Shown here in pieces: positions 28,317 to 37,401 of a DNA stretch of 64,000 nt. This DNA is from Neobacillus dielmonensis (GTDB lineage Bacteria > Bacillota > Bacilli > Bacillales > Cytobacillaceae), in contig NZ_HG942076.1 in NCBI RefSeq assembly GCF_000612665.1, forward strand, positions 62,001-126,000, read 5' to 3'. Made by a program: the position numbers and the translations under genes. The notes beneath the pieces were generated by a model. It did not search any database. It was not told where the DNA came from and was given only the letters and a program-made list of their open reading frames with translations. The stretch's first letter is position 1. Each line of letters opens with the position of its first letter.

Positions 28317-28736
28317 TTAAGCCGGTGTTTCTGCGTTCTTTTTTGGAAAAACAAGCCATTTTTGCAAAAAATAATTTAATATCGTATATAAACACGTGCT
28401 GACCAAAATCGCAACATCTGTTGAAATGGCGGCTGGAACGATAGGGATGTGCCCCAACACCAAATGGACGGCGTGTTTTCCCATGTAGAAGGCTGCGAAA
28501 TAGCAGAACAAGATGACACCTGCAAATCGAACCAAACTCTTGGAGACGGAACTCTTGCTTTTAAACGTAAAACTTCGATTCAAGCAATAGCTGATACATG
28601 CCCCAATGGAGTTCCCTAAAAAAGTGGCCGTCCAATAGGAAAGTCCAAGCAAATGATAGAAGAGAAACATGACGGACAAGCCGATCAGGGTGTTGGCAAC
28701 CCCCACCATAATAAAGCGAATAAAGGTATATTTCAT
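28317..28736 (-). CDS. GtrA-family flippase-like protein
   Basis: 139 aa, four transmembrane helices, GtrA/DPMS3 family: FIRFIMVGVANTLIGLSVMFL at the N-terminus, NRSFTFKSK in the central loop and LNYFLQKWLVF at the end are family hallmarks. GtrA-type proteins are proposed to flip undecaprenyl-phosphate-linked sugars. Its ATG overlaps the GT2 stop (ATGA), so the two are translationally coupled. GtcA-type proteins of Gram-positives decorate teichoic acids in this way. Confidence 0.88.
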   Translation of the reverse strand: MKYTFIRFIMVGVANTLIGLSVMFLFYHLLGLSYWTATFLGNSIGACISYCLNRSFTFKSKSSVSKSLVRFAGVILFCYFAAFYMGKHAVHLVLGHIPIVPAAISTDVAILVSTCLYTILNYFLQKWLVFPKKNAETPA

Positions 28737-29716
28737 TTTCCTACCATGAAGGCATCTTGTTTTTGATTTGAAAAAGCATCCACTTCAATCGCATACCTTG
28801 GCCGCCGTTTCACTTCACGATATATTTTTCCAATATATTCGCCAATAATCCCCACAGCTAAAAGCTGCAGTCCGCCCACAAACCAGATCGATATAATGAG
28901 TGAAGTCCAACCTGATTCTGTATGTCCGGCCAGTTCTTGAAAAATTGCATAGCCGCCGGCCAGCGCGCTAATAATCACAGCCAGAAAGCCGATCATGGTT
29001 ACAAAGCGGATCGGGGTAATACTAAAGGAAGTGATCCCGTCAAACGCAAAGGCCAGCATTTTTTTCAATGGATACTTGGACTCCCCGGCAAATCTTTCTT
29101 TTCGATCATAAAAAACTTTCGTAGACGGAAAACCGACAAGCGGAATGAGTCCCCGCAGAAATAGGTTCGTTTCCTTATATTTAAATAATTCATCCAATGC
29201 CCGTTTGCTCATCAACCGAAAGTCAGCATGATTGGGGATTAAATGAATACCGATTTTATTCATAAACCGATAAAAGCCTTCGGCCGTTGTCCGTTTGAAA
29301 AAAGTATCGGTTTCCCGCTTGTCTCTTACCCCGTACACGACATCAAAACCATCGCGGTACTTTTCCACAAACGTACGGATAACCTGGACATCATCCTGAA
29401 GGTCAGCATCAATAGAAACCACACAATCGGATTGGGCGGCAGCTGTTTCAAGCCCTGCTAACAGGGCATTCTGATGTCCTGCATTTCTTGCTAATTTAAT
29501 CCCTTTCACGAAAGGGTTTTTCGCCATTTCTTTTTCAATGAAAGCCCATGTCCTATCCTTGCTGCCGTCATCGACAAACAGGATTTTACTATCCCTTGAG
29601 ATCAGGTAATCATCGATTAAATGGGTTAATACGGCAGATAATTGTTTTGAAGTTTCCGGTAAAACCTCTTCTTCGTTATAACATGGAACAACAATCGTTA
29701 AAATGGGTCCTATCAT
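28733..29716 (-). CDS. CsbB/YkoT-like polyisoprenyl-phosphate glycosyltransferase
   Basis: GT2 enzyme predicted to load a sugar from a nucleotide donor onto undecaprenyl phosphate. Seen: TIVVPCYNEEEVLPE, FVDDGSKDRTW, SIDADLQDD (metal-binding DxD region), then two C-terminal transmembrane helices (~232-255 and ~268-290), as in CsbB and YkoT. The ATG at 29716 is preferred to the GTG three codons upstream, since GGGAG is 10 nt before it. It overlaps the GtrA gene by 4 nt; the sugar is unknown. Confidence 0.9.
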   Translation of the reverse strand: MIGPILTIVVPCYNEEEVLPETSKQLSAVLTHLIDDYLISRDSKILFVDDGSKDRTWAFIEKEMAKNPFVKGIKLARNAGHQNALLAGLETAAAQSDCVVSIDADLQDDVQVIRTFVEKYRDGFDVVYGVRDKRETDTFFKRTTAEGFYRFMNKIGIHLIPNHADFRLMSKRALDELFKYKETNLFLRGLIPLVGFPSTKVFYDRKERFAGESKYPLKKMLAFAFDGITSFSITPIRFVTMIGFLAVIISALAGGYAIFQELAGHTESGWTSLIISIWFVGGLQLLAVGIIGEYIGKIYREVKRRPRYAIEVDAFSNQKQDAFMVGK

Positions 29717-29750
29717 TAGAATCACGCTCCCTTACAATCGCGTCAGATGC

Positions 29751-30449
29751 TTACAACTCTTTTAGTAATTCGTCGACACGTACACAGGTGTATCCCTTTA
29801 TTTTCACGGCTTTTAATACATCCTTTAGCGCATTAATCGTATTCCTGGGAGCATCTAATTCCGCCCCCGGCGTATCGCCGCAGTCATGCAGCAGGATGAC
29901 ATCGCCGCCTTTTATGTTGGCTAGACGGTTTTTAATTTTTTCACTGCCGCCAGAGGTCCGCCAATCCTCGGCCATGATCGACCAGAGAATAATCTGGTAT
30001 CTGCTTTTTTTAACAAAATCAAAAAGATTCAACATTCCCCATGGCGGTCGGTAATAAACAGGCCGGACCCCCGTGATTGTTTCAATAATCTTCGCTGTAT
30101 CCTCGAGCCCCTTGTGAACTTTCCAAGGGGACATCAACCAGTTTGATTGGTGAACATAGTTGTGAATGCCAATCAAATGGCCTTCTTGATGCATGCGCCG
30201 AATCAACTCAGGCTGCTTTTCAGCTTTGGCTCCAACCACAAAGAAGGTCGCGTTTACTCCATTTTTCTTCAATAAATCTAATAGGATGGGAGTATAGTTG
30301 GGGTCTGGCCCATCATCAAACGTAAAAGCAACTTGTGATGAGTCTTTCCTGCTCTTTACAACCTTCAGACCTAGACCACGTGATAGAAAATAGGGCACAA
30401 CAGTGTATAGTAGAATGATGAATAGAATGGCTGAAATCATGTAGCCCAT
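29751..30449 (-). CDS. Membrane-anchored polysaccharide deacetylase
   Basis: NodB-homology deacetylase (CE4): TM anchor ~3-25, then VAFTFDDGPDP (catalytic and metal Asp), IGIHNYVHQ (metal His pair), YYRPPWG and VILLHDCG. 232 aa. The start ATG 30449 has GGGAGG 8 nt upstream; a longer in-frame extension overlaps the upstream gene and is not likely used. It sits between lipid-type glycosyltransferases and the GT2/GtrA/DUF6044 set, so it may deacetylate the sugar made by this operon, but peptidoglycan cannot be excluded. Confidence 0.88.
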   Translation of the reverse strand: MGYMISAILFIILLYTVVPYFLSRGLGLKVVKSRKDSSQVAFTFDDGPDPNYTPILLDLLKKNGVNATFFVVGAKAEKQPELIRRMHQEGHLIGIHNYVHQSNWLMSPWKVHKGLEDTAKIIETITGVRPVYYRPPWGMLNLFDFVKKSRYQIILWSIMAEDWRTSGGSEKIKNRLANIKGGDVILLHDCGDTPGAELDAPRNTINALKDVLKAVKIKGYTCVRVDELLKEL

Positions 30450-30474
30450 ATAATGAAGCACCTCCCTTTCCTTT

Positions 30475-31632
30475 TTATCCGATTTTCTTTGTTTGTCTCC
30501 GATTTGCCGCGCTGACAATCACACGGAGGGCATCGGAGGAAGATGTTTTGGTTTGTGCTTTTTTGATTCTCTGCTTCATCAACTGTAATGGTGCAGAATC
30601 TTGGATAAGATTTTCCACCAGGTCAATTAGTTCCTTCTTAGACTTTGCTATGAGTGCAAATCCTGATTGAGTTAAATAGTTGGCATTATCTTCTTCCTGA
30701 CCTGGCAGGGAATGATAGATTAGCAAGGGCAATTCCATCGCGAGTGCCTCCGAGATGGTCACTCCCCCTGGCTTTGAGATCATTAAGTCCGATATCGCCA
30801 TTAATTCCTGGACATTGTCACAGTAGCCCAAGATTCTCACATCATGTTTGGAGCCTTTTAATTCCCAGTCTAATTGATGCTTTAACTTGGTGTTTTTTCC
30901 GCAAACGATAAAAACCTGAATCGGAATGGACAGGCCCTCTAACGACTGGAAGATGGAATGTTCTTTTCCAAAGAAGCCATCCCCGCCTCCCATGATGAGG
31001 AGCGTGAATTGGTTATGATGAACTTGATACTTTTTCAAAAGAATGTCCCTAGGGTCGACTTCCAAGAATCTTTTGCGAATTGGGATTCCGGTGTGTTTGA
31101 TTTTGTACTCTTCAACCCCTAATGATATCAATCGATCACGTACCTCAGTGGATGCCACTATATATTGATCTGTACCGGGATAAATCCAATAGGAATGGTC
31201 TGTAAAATCGGTAATGATGGTGACGGCTGGAATGTCAATCAACCTCTGCTCTTTTAATTTGGAGATGATCCCAGCAGCAAATGGGTAAGTGCTGACCACT
31301 ACCTTTGGCTCGATCGCTTGAATGATTTTTAGCATAGACTGCATCCCTACTAAAAAGAGTGAGTTTAACTTATCGGACAAAGCATTCCGAATTCGGGTTT
31401 TCTGGTAGAAAAAGCTGTACAACTGCGGAAACTTAGCGATGCCTCTTTTATAAAGGTAACGGCTGATTGGGTAAAGATAGGGATGAATCCATTCCATGAC
31501 ATCCATCGTGACAGGCTCCGCATCAGCAAGCATATACTCTATCGCCTCACTAATGGCATTGGCTACTTGTTTATGGCCATCACCAAATGTGGCTGAAAGA
31601 ATGAGATATTTGTCTTTTTCTACGGACTTCAT
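30475..31632 (-). CDS. MGDG-synthase-like glycosyltransferase (YkoN-like) A
   Basis: GT-B enzyme related to UgtP/YkoN that moves a sugar to a lipid acceptor at the membrane. Seen: N-terminal LILSATFGDGHKQVANAI, DVMEWIHPYLYP, central VTIITDFTDHSYW, and C-terminal nucleotide-sugar site LMISKPGGVTISEALAMELP followed by PGQEEDNANYL. The ORF can be read from a TTG at 31653, but GGAGGAGAAAGG immediately precedes ATG 31632, so I use that. Second gene of the operon; the upstream paralogue ends 22 bp earlier. Confidence 0.88.
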   Translation of the reverse strand: MKSVEKDKYLILSATFGDGHKQVANAISEAIEYMLADAEPVTMDVMEWIHPYLYPISRYLYKRGIAKFPQLYSFFYQKTRIRNALSDKLNSLFLVGMQSMLKIIQAIEPKVVVSTYPFAAGIISKLKEQRLIDIPAVTIITDFTDHSYWIYPGTDQYIVASTEVRDRLISLGVEEYKIKHTGIPIRKRFLEVDPRDILLKKYQVHHNQFTLLIMGGGDGFFGKEHSIFQSLEGLSIPIQVFIVCGKNTKLKHQLDWELKGSKHDVRILGYCDNVQELMAISDLMISKPGGVTISEALAMELPLLIYHSLPGQEEDNANYLTQSGFALIAKSKKELIDLVENLIQDSAPLQLMKQRIKKAQTKTSSSDALRVIVSAANRRQTKKIG

Positions 31633-31654
31633 TCCTTTCTCCTCCTCTCCCAAT

Positions 31655-32821
31655 CTAAGCTCTCGCTAATCGATAAACCTTTAACTGCTCAACCTGACCT
31701 GCAGGCTTCAGTGGTTCTTGTTCCAGAACTCCGTTCATCATTTTCGCCAGTTCTATCGGTCCCTCCATTTCAATTCCATTTTGATAGGCTAGGATTGATT
31801 GTTCCCATTGATTCATCCTATTAGGGTCGTTTAAGATGCTCAGCAATTCCTGTTCAAACGATGCTTTCGGGTCAAGTTTAAAAACCAGCCCTTTTTGAGT
31901 TAAATACCGTAAATTGATTTCTTCCTGTCCCGGAAGGACAGAATGGACAAATACGGGCAGCCTTTTTTGCAGAACCTCACTAATCGTGACCCCGCCTGGT
32001 TTGGAGACAATCGCATCCATTTTTTCATACAATTTGTTCATCTCAGCCCTTGATGATAGGTAGGGCAGCGGCTTGATATGGTCCACATTCCAGGACAGGA
32101 TTTCCTGGTACAATTTCTGATTGTTTCCGCATAAGACGTAGAAATCGCATGATGAGGATTGCTTGGATGTTTTCAAGAGTTTGACAATCCCTCCCAGACC
32201 ACTATTTCCGCCAGAAATGACGATTTGGGGCCTGCTCCCTCGTTTTTTCACCATCGTGGTTTTGCTGATTTCCGGATGGACGGGAATACCCGTCACGATA
32301 ATCCTTTGTTCCGATAGATGATGTTTTTTTATAAGTTCTTCTTTGACGTCCCGGCTGGGAACAAAATGATATTCAATTTCTTCTCGGCCCCACACATTGT
32401 TAATGAAGAAATCTGTGTAGGCATTGATAACCGGTACATCACATTTTCTCTTTCTTTTCAACTGACTGAGAAGATAGGATGGGAAACCATGTGTGCAGAC
32501 AATTAAATCCGGCTTCTCCTCCATGAGCAGCTGCTCCATTTTTTTCAAAAAGAAATAATGATGCCATTTAAAGGAATGGTCATTTGCTGTATAAAAGAAT
32601 TTTTTATAGGCAAGGTCATATGTGTCTGGCGCATAGCGAATCCATTTTAAATACCCGCTTGTAATCATTTTTTCAAGCTGTGGATTGGCATAGCTTAAAA
32701 GGTCAACTTTTTTCATCATTGTTCCAGTTAATTGCTTCTCCACAATATCCATTAATGCCTCGGCAACCTGATGATGCCCTGAGCGCATTTGTAAAAACGG
32801 CAAGAACAAAATCTTTTTCAT
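31655..32821 (-). CDS. MGDG-synthase-like glycosyltransferase (YkoN-like) B
   Basis: Paralogue of the following gene, 388 aa: LPFLQMRSGHHQVAEALMDI at the N-terminus, NAYTDFFINNVWG in the middle, and donor site IVSKPGGVTISEVLQKRLP with PGQEEINLRYL. First gene of the six-gene operon; AGGAGATG ribosome binding site. Two successive enzymes of this type could build a two-sugar glycolipid, though different acceptors are equally possible. Upstream lie a 19-bp inverted repeat and a DedA gene reading the same way. Confidence 0.88.
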   Translation of the reverse strand: MKKILFLPFLQMRSGHHQVAEALMDIVEKQLTGTMMKKVDLLSYANPQLEKMITSGYLKWIRYAPDTYDLAYKKFFYTANDHSFKWHHYFFLKKMEQLLMEEKPDLIVCTHGFPSYLLSQLKRKRKCDVPVINAYTDFFINNVWGREEIEYHFVPSRDVKEELIKKHHLSEQRIIVTGIPVHPEISKTTMVKKRGSRPQIVISGGNSGLGGIVKLLKTSKQSSSCDFYVLCGNNQKLYQEILSWNVDHIKPLPYLSSRAEMNKLYEKMDAIVSKPGGVTISEVLQKRLPVFVHSVLPGQEEINLRYLTQKGLVFKLDPKASFEQELLSILNDPNRMNQWEQSILAYQNGIEMEGPIELAKMMNGVLEQEPLKPAGQVEQLKVYRLARA

Positions 32822-32957
32822 GACTGTTTCATCTCCTGTTCAGCAGGAAGCTTTTGTAATTTCTACTTTCCTAATCTAACACCGATTAATGTTAAAGCTT
32901 GCTTTTTCATCAATTTTTAATGAAACGGACAGGAGATTTTTAAGTTTAGGCAAAAGA

Positions 32958-33005
32958 AAAGGTGTCAGGCACCATGCGGGAATACACATGGTGCCTGACA
33001 CCTTT
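32958..33005. repeat. GGTGTCAGGCACC inverted repeat
   Basis: Perfect 19-bp arms AAAGGTGTCAGGCACCATG (32958-32976) and CATGGTGCCTGACACCTTT (32987-33005) with a 10-nt loop, 12 bp after the DedA stop. A different family from the GACGGTTCT repeats; elements with this word are common between Bacillus genes. Confidence 0.85.
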
Positions 33006-33016
33006 GAGGGCCTATT

Positions 33017-33604
33017 TCAGGCTTTTCTTTTTTTAAAAAAATTCACGAACACAACCAACAAAAAAATCAGCAACAGTACCAGCCCTAAATAAGGAACATA
33101 TTTAGGATTGATGTGAAAGGCGCTTCCGGCATAATAGCCGGCTAAAATAAACGGGAGTGTCCATAATACAGTTCCTAAAAAGGAAGAGACAAGAAAATCC
33201 ATAAATGAAATACGGTTTATTCCTGCAAAATACGGGCTGATTTGCCGGATACCGGGCATGTAAAAACCAAATACAATCGTTTTGTGGACATTTTTCATAT
33301 ATTTGTTTTTCACTTTTGCCCAGCGTTCTTCTGTAATTCCAACGTATTTGCCATATTTCTCGATAAAATGGCTTCCTACATATTTGCCCAGTACATAGGC
33401 TGACAGCATGCCAGAAAAAGCTCCCAGAACCGCTGTCAAGCAAGCAGGTATAAGAGACAGGCTATGTTGATTAATTAACACGCCGATTAAAAATAGCAGT
33501 GATTCTTCCGGTGCCGGAATACCTACGATGCCAAAGAATAAAAAGATGAAAATAATCAGATAGCCGTACGTATTAAGATAATGTAACAGAGAGTCAATGG
33601 TCAT
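33017..33604 (-). CDS. DedA-family membrane protein
   Basis: 195 aa single VTT/DedA domain: FGIVGIPAPEESLLFLIGVL at the N-terminus, YVLGKYVGSHFIEKYGKY, and YMPGIRQISPYFAGINRISF, plus a basic C-terminus (FFKKRKA). Family members move undecaprenyl phosphate or phosphatidylethanolamine across the membrane. GAGG ribosome binding site. It lies directly upstream of the glycosylation operon, which needs recycled carrier lipid, but a hairpin repeat separates them. Confidence 0.88.
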   Translation of the reverse strand: MTIDSLLHYLNTYGYLIIFIFLFFGIVGIPAPEESLLFLIGVLINQHSLSLIPACLTAVLGAFSGMLSAYVLGKYVGSHFIEKYGKYVGITEERWAKVKNKYMKNVHKTIVFGFYMPGIRQISPYFAGINRISFMDFLVSSFLGTVLWTLPFILAGYYAGSAFHINPKYVPYLGLVLLLIFLLVVFVNFFKKRKA

Positions 33605-33681
33605 AATTCCTCTTTATTCACTTGATGAATTAAGTTTAAACCTACACTATTTATTTATATCCAATATGAAAATTTGTATTT

Positions 33682-34572
33682 TTATTTGTTTAAAACACTA
33701 AAATCAGCATCTGTTAAATCGATGACTTTTCCTTTAGCAAGATCGACTGCGTAACGTCCATTGGTAGAGGTATGACCTGAGACCAAGGTAGAATACCTAA
33801 CAATATAATAGCGATTGTAGGTTTCTTCGAATTGCACAAAATGATTTTGATCTTCTACCAGGTCATCTTTTGCACGCAAGTAATCTTTTACCAAGGAAAT
33901 AGCCTTATTTCGATTGTTTTCTTCGATGGCTGCTTGGTTTTCAGAAGACGGTGTACTATGTTTATTCATTTCAAAAAATGTACCGCCCCCAAATAAAATC
34001 AGTTTATTTTTATCAGGCGTAATGAAGGTAACCGTACAAATTCCATTTGCGTCCGTTGCATCAAGCTCAGTAACCGTATCTCCCGTAATACCAAGCTGCT
34101 CAAAGGTCACTCGATATTCTGATGGAAAAGCAGCCTTCGCAATAACTCGCTTTTTATAAACAGGATTCGTGGCCACATTGTTCATATCCTCGATTTTTTC
34201 TCCGAAACAAGTGGCGCTCTCTTTTGAAAAGGTTACTTGTTTTTCGATTAACGCATTGATGTCGTCTGTGCTATAAGTTCCTGCGGGACCATATGCGATG
34301 ACTTTTTTAATTTGCCACTGACCATAATAAAATTCTTCACTTTGTTGATTTCCATTGGTGTTTGTATTGGAAGCCTGTGTGGTTTGCTTGGATTGGGATT
34401 GTGTTGAGTCTTCAGATGATTGTTCGGTTTTTGTAGTAGTATTATCACTCTTTTTGCTAGGTGTTTCCGATTGTGTTTGATTTTGTTTTGTTGTCCCTTC
34501 AGATGAAGATTGACAAGCAGCCAAAGAAAATAATAGGACAGCGGATAAGATGGTTGCGATAAAAAATTTCAA
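33682..34572 (-). CDS. Hypothetical lipoprotein
   Basis: 296 aa. Signal peptide with lipobox LAAC (residues ~17-20), then a ~60-residue Ser/Thr/Gln/Lys-rich linker, then a folded part beginning YYGQWQIKKVIAYGP. This part resembles short stress-type lipoprotein domains in Bacillus, with two Cys (ATCFGEKI and NGICTVTF). I cannot assign a function. The start is TTG at 34572 with GGGG 8 nt upstream. Not clearly in an operon. Confidence 0.75.
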   Translation of the reverse strand: MKFFIATILSAVLLFSLAACQSSSEGTTKQNQTQSETPSKKSDNTTTKTEQSSEDSTQSQSKQTTQASNTNTNGNQQSEEFYYGQWQIKKVIAYGPAGTYSTDDINALIEKQVTFSKESATCFGEKIEDMNNVATNPVYKKRVIAKAAFPSEYRVTFEQLGITGDTVTELDATDANGICTVTFITPDKNKLILFGGGTFFEMNKHSTPSSENQAAIEENNRNKAISLVKDYLRAKDDLVEDQNHFVQFEETYNRYYIVRYSTLVSGHTSTNGRYAVDLAKGKVIDLTDADFSVLNK

Positions 34573-34631
34573 ATTCTAAAACCCCTTTCTCCTACCATTC
34601 TAACAAAAAACGACAATATTTTTAAATGAAA

Positions 34632-34687
34632 CACAGTGACCGTTCTTCTGCTTCAAATGAATAAAGCCAGAAGAACCGTCCCCGTGG
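34632..34687. repeat. Dispersed GACGGTTCT palindrome
   Basis: CACAGTGACCGTTCTTCTGCTT opposite GCCAGAAGAACCGTCCCCGTGG in a 56-bp imperfect inverted repeat, located in the divergent gap between the lipoprotein and phosphatase genes, an exception to the usual 3'-end location. Confidence 0.7.
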
Positions 34688-34720
34688 CGATGTCATACCT
34701 TGTGTTAAGGAGGAATGTGG

Positions 34721-35185
34721 ATGATCAATGTTTTATTTGTTTGTCTGGGGAATATTTGCCGTTCCCCAATGGCCGAGGCTTTGTTTCGCCACTTAGTCAA
34801 AAAAGAAAAATTAGCCAGCCGCATTGCAGTGGATTCCGCTGCAACTTTTCCATGGCAATTTAACTTTCCCCCGCATGCAGGAACGGTTTATACCCTAAAA
34901 AAATACAAAATCCCATCTGATGGGCTTGTGGGGCGCTCGCTAAAGAAAGAAGACTTTTGGAAGTTCGACTATATTATTGGGATGGACAAAAACAACATAA
35001 AAGATATTTATAGGATTACCGGGAAGCCAAATCATCCCAAAATTTTCAGGCTGCTCGACCTCACCAAACACAAGAATGATATTCCCGATCCGGCTTTTAC
35101 AGGCGATTTTGAGGAAACCTATCGCCTGGTGTCAGCCGGCTGTAGGCAATTACTAAAAAAAATCCGCAGCGAACACAATTTATAA
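34721..35185 (+). CDS. Low-molecular-weight protein-tyrosine phosphatase
   Basis: 154 aa LMW-PTP fold (as in B. subtilis YwlE/YfkJ). Seen: the P-loop CLGNICRS at residues 8-15 (CX5R) and the late acid loop DIPDPAFTGDF. It removes phosphate from phosphotyrosine or phosphoarginine proteins; I cannot tell which. The start ATG 34721 has AAGGAGG 7 nt upstream; the ATG two codons earlier is too close to it. Single gene with its own terminator. Confidence 0.92.
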   Translation: MINVLFVCLGNICRSPMAEALFRHLVKKEKLASRIAVDSAATFPWQFNFPPHAGTVYTLKKYKIPSDGLVGRSLKKEDFWKFDYIIGMDKNNIKDIYRITGKPNHPKIFRLLDLTKHKNDIPDPAFTGDFEETYRLVSAGCRQLLKKIRSEHNL

Positions 35186-35191
35186 AGCATT

Positions 35192-35218
35192 AGTCAGGGG
35201 AATCATCCTGACTTTTTA
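35192..35218 (+). terminator. Terminator after phosphatase gene
   Basis: AGTCAGG / CCTGACT with an 8-nt loop, then TTTTTAT. Confidence 0.8.
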
Positions 35219-35364
35219 TATTTACCAATCTTTTACGCTTTTTTTGTTTGTATCAAAAGTCGATGCACAGTGGATCGTTCTACATACTGTTTCAGAAAAT
35301 GGAAAAACTTTTAATACGGGTATATCATCCTATTTATTTTATTGAGAAGGGAACTTCTTAAATC

Positions 35365-35858
35365 ATGCTAAGAGATCAGCTAATTTTAGCAACGATGTGG
35401 GTGTTCGGTATTATCGGCTTTATTCTGTTTATTCCACGCAGTGACCGCCGTAAGGGGCTCTTGTCACTCCTTGTTTTTCAAGCTTTCATCTGGACTTGTG
35501 ATATGCCTGCATTTTCATATGGTTGGTTAAGTGCACCTGTCAGGATATTCCCTAAAGCGTCTGATCTCACTATTACCATCAACTACTTTTTTTACCCCGT
35601 ATTGTTTTCCATCTATTACGTACACAAGAGAACAAAGAACAGCCTTTGGGCTAGATTCCTCTATTACTTTGTTGGGTCTCGTGTGTCACTTTATATGATC
35701 TTGTTCTGGAAAGATACACTGATTTATTAGAATACGGCCGTTTGACGTGGTACGGGATGTGGCTTTACATAGCGTTTCTCTTTTACGTGAGTCATGTCTT
35801 CTGTAATTGGTTCTATAAGGAAAAGACTGTTTTTTGGCCGAACTGGAGGAGCAAATGA
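35365..35858 (+). pseudogene. CBO0543-type membrane protein, frameshifted
   Basis: The first frame encodes MLRDQLILATMWVFGIIGFI and about three membrane segments, then stops at 35730. Shifting frame near 35705 recovers LERYTDLLEYGRLTWYGMWL, another membrane helix and a natural end WPNWRSK with TGA at 35856-35858. The recovered part aligns with IEKYTDLIKYIHWEWYLSW of the next gene, so one gene was broken by a single-base indel, or the site is a sequencing error. Family: the CBO0543 group of small four-helix proteins, function unknown. Confidence 0.8.
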
Positions 35859-36316
35859 GAATTGACTGGTGGATATTGGCGGGGGTTTACGTAGTGTCTA
35901 CAGGGCTTCTATTCTTTATCCCCAAGAATAAAGTCCGACTAGCGATAGTGGCGTTTTTGTTTAAACAGATTATTACTTTTCTGATAGGGTTAGTTGTCGT
36001 GGAACTGGGAATGATTACATATCCTGTTCGTTTATTTGCATCGATAAACCGGACTAGCTTCACGTATGAACATTATGCGTTTCCAGTCGCCTGTGCCATC
36101 TTTAATGTCTGGTACCCCTATAAACGAGGAACCTTTGTTCAATTGGGGTATTACATTGGATTTAGTTCTGTTTTGACAATTGCTGAAGTCATTATTGAAA
36201 AATACACCGACCTCATCAAATATATTCATTGGGAATGGTATCTAAGTTGGATTACCATTTGTCTTTCGTTTTTTCTATCCCGTTTATTCTGTGTATGGTT
36301 TTTCTCTAAGGCTTAA
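35855..36316 (+). CDS. CBO0543-family membrane protein
   Basis: 153 aa, four transmembrane helices, ending LSRLFCVWFFSKA. Related to the broken gene just upstream and overlapping its stop by ATGA (ATG 35855, TGA 35856-35858), with GGAGGAG before it. That coupling shows the two were made together before the frameshift. The family is multi-copy in spore formers; function unknown. Confidence 0.8.
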   Translation: MRIDWWILAGVYVVSTGLLFFIPKNKVRLAIVAFLFKQIITFLIGLVVVELGMITYPVRLFASINRTSFTYEHYAFPVACAIFNVWYPYKRGTFVQLGYYIGFSSVLTIAEVIIEKYTDLIKYIHWEWYLSWITICLSFFLSRLFCVWFFSKA

Positions 36317-36363
36317 ATCCTGGGATTGTAGAATATTGGGACGCTTCTTGTGCTTCAAACAAA

Positions 36364-36392
36364 TGAAACAGGAGAACCATCCCCCTGCTTCA
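36364..36392. repeat. Dispersed palindrome overlapping the LysR stop codon
   Basis: TGAAACAGGAGAACCATCCCCCTGCTTCA. The minus-strand TGA stop (36390-36392) of the LysR gene is the last three bases of the repeat. GAAACAGG/CCTGCTTC arms flank the core. Confidence 0.75.
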
Positions 36393-37265
36393 TCTCTGCT
36401 TCACTGTATCGAGAAATTGTTTGACGATGGTGGATTGGTTGTCTGTTCGCCAGGCGATGCTCATTTTTACTTGAGGGGCTTCTCCTTCAATGCTTACGTA
36501 GGCAACATCCCGCGCATGTAAATTGACTGTTGATTTTGGCACGATACTGATCCCCAGTCCTGCTGCAACCAGCCCAACGGCTGTTTGTATTTCTTTCACG
36601 TCTTGCCGAATGATGGGGCTAAAGCCAGCATCACGGCATTTGGAGAGGATATCATCGTACCAGCTCGACCAAACCTCTCTTTCCACTAAAATGAACCGTT
36701 CGGTGCTCAATTCACTCATCGATACGGAAGCCCGTTTGGCTAGTGAATGCCATTTGGGTACAACGGCGATACAAGTTTCTTGATGAACGGATAAAAGCGA
36801 GAGAAGCGGATCGACTACGGGAGGCCTTACAAAGCCAATGTCGATTTCTTTCCTGTGAAAGGCCTCGATTTGCATGGGAGTAGGCATCTCGCGAAGATCC
36901 AAATCTACGGATGGAAACTGTTCCTGAAACTCCCGAACAATGATCGGAAGAATATCGAATGTGGCAGAGCCGACAAATCCAATCACTAACCGACCCACTA
37001 CTCCCATTTGTGCCCTTTGCGCTGCAGCTTTAGCCAGCTCTAATTGGGGAAGGATTTGGCGAACTTCGTGCAAAAAAACCTTTCCCGCGTTTGTCAGCTC
37101 CACATGCCGCTTTGACCGCTCAAACAATTTCACACCAAGTTCCCTCTCAAGCTGCAATATTTGTTGACTTAATGGCGGCTGGGTCATCTGTAAGCGCAAG
37201 GCGGCACGTCCAAAATGCAGCTCCTCCGCCACTACCGTGAAATATTCAAGCTGACGCAGTTCCAC
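36390..37265 (-). CDS. LysR-family transcriptional regulator
   Basis: 291 aa. N-terminal winged helix MELRQLEYFTVVAEELHFGRAALRL with PPLSQQILQLERELGVKLFERS (recognition helix), then the two-lobe effector domain (LVIGFVGSATFDILPIIV onward). It is divergent from an EamA transporter gene 136 bp away, the normal arrangement in which a LysR activator controls the neighbour in response to its substrate. Its stop codon lies in a dispersed palindrome. Confidence 0.93.
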   Translation of the reverse strand: MELRQLEYFTVVAEELHFGRAALRLQMTQPPLSQQILQLERELGVKLFERSKRHVELTNAGKVFLHEVRQILPQLELAKAAAQRAQMGVVGRLVIGFVGSATFDILPIIVREFQEQFPSVDLDLREMPTPMQIEAFHRKEIDIGFVRPPVVDPLLSLLSVHQETCIAVVPKWHSLAKRASVSMSELSTERFILVEREVWSSWYDDILSKCRDAGFSPIIRQDVKEIQTAVGLVAAGLGISIVPKSTVNLHARDVAYVSIEGEAPQVKMSIAWRTDNQSTIVKQFLDTVKQR

Positions 37266-37401
37266 GCTATGATTCCTCCTGATTAAGTCGTTTTCCGACT
37301 TAAAAGTATGATATTTATATATTAGACACGAATATATTCCCGTTGTAAAGTATTGTTTGAAAATAAAGAAAAATTAAACACCTAGAGAGAGGGTCATTTC
37401 T

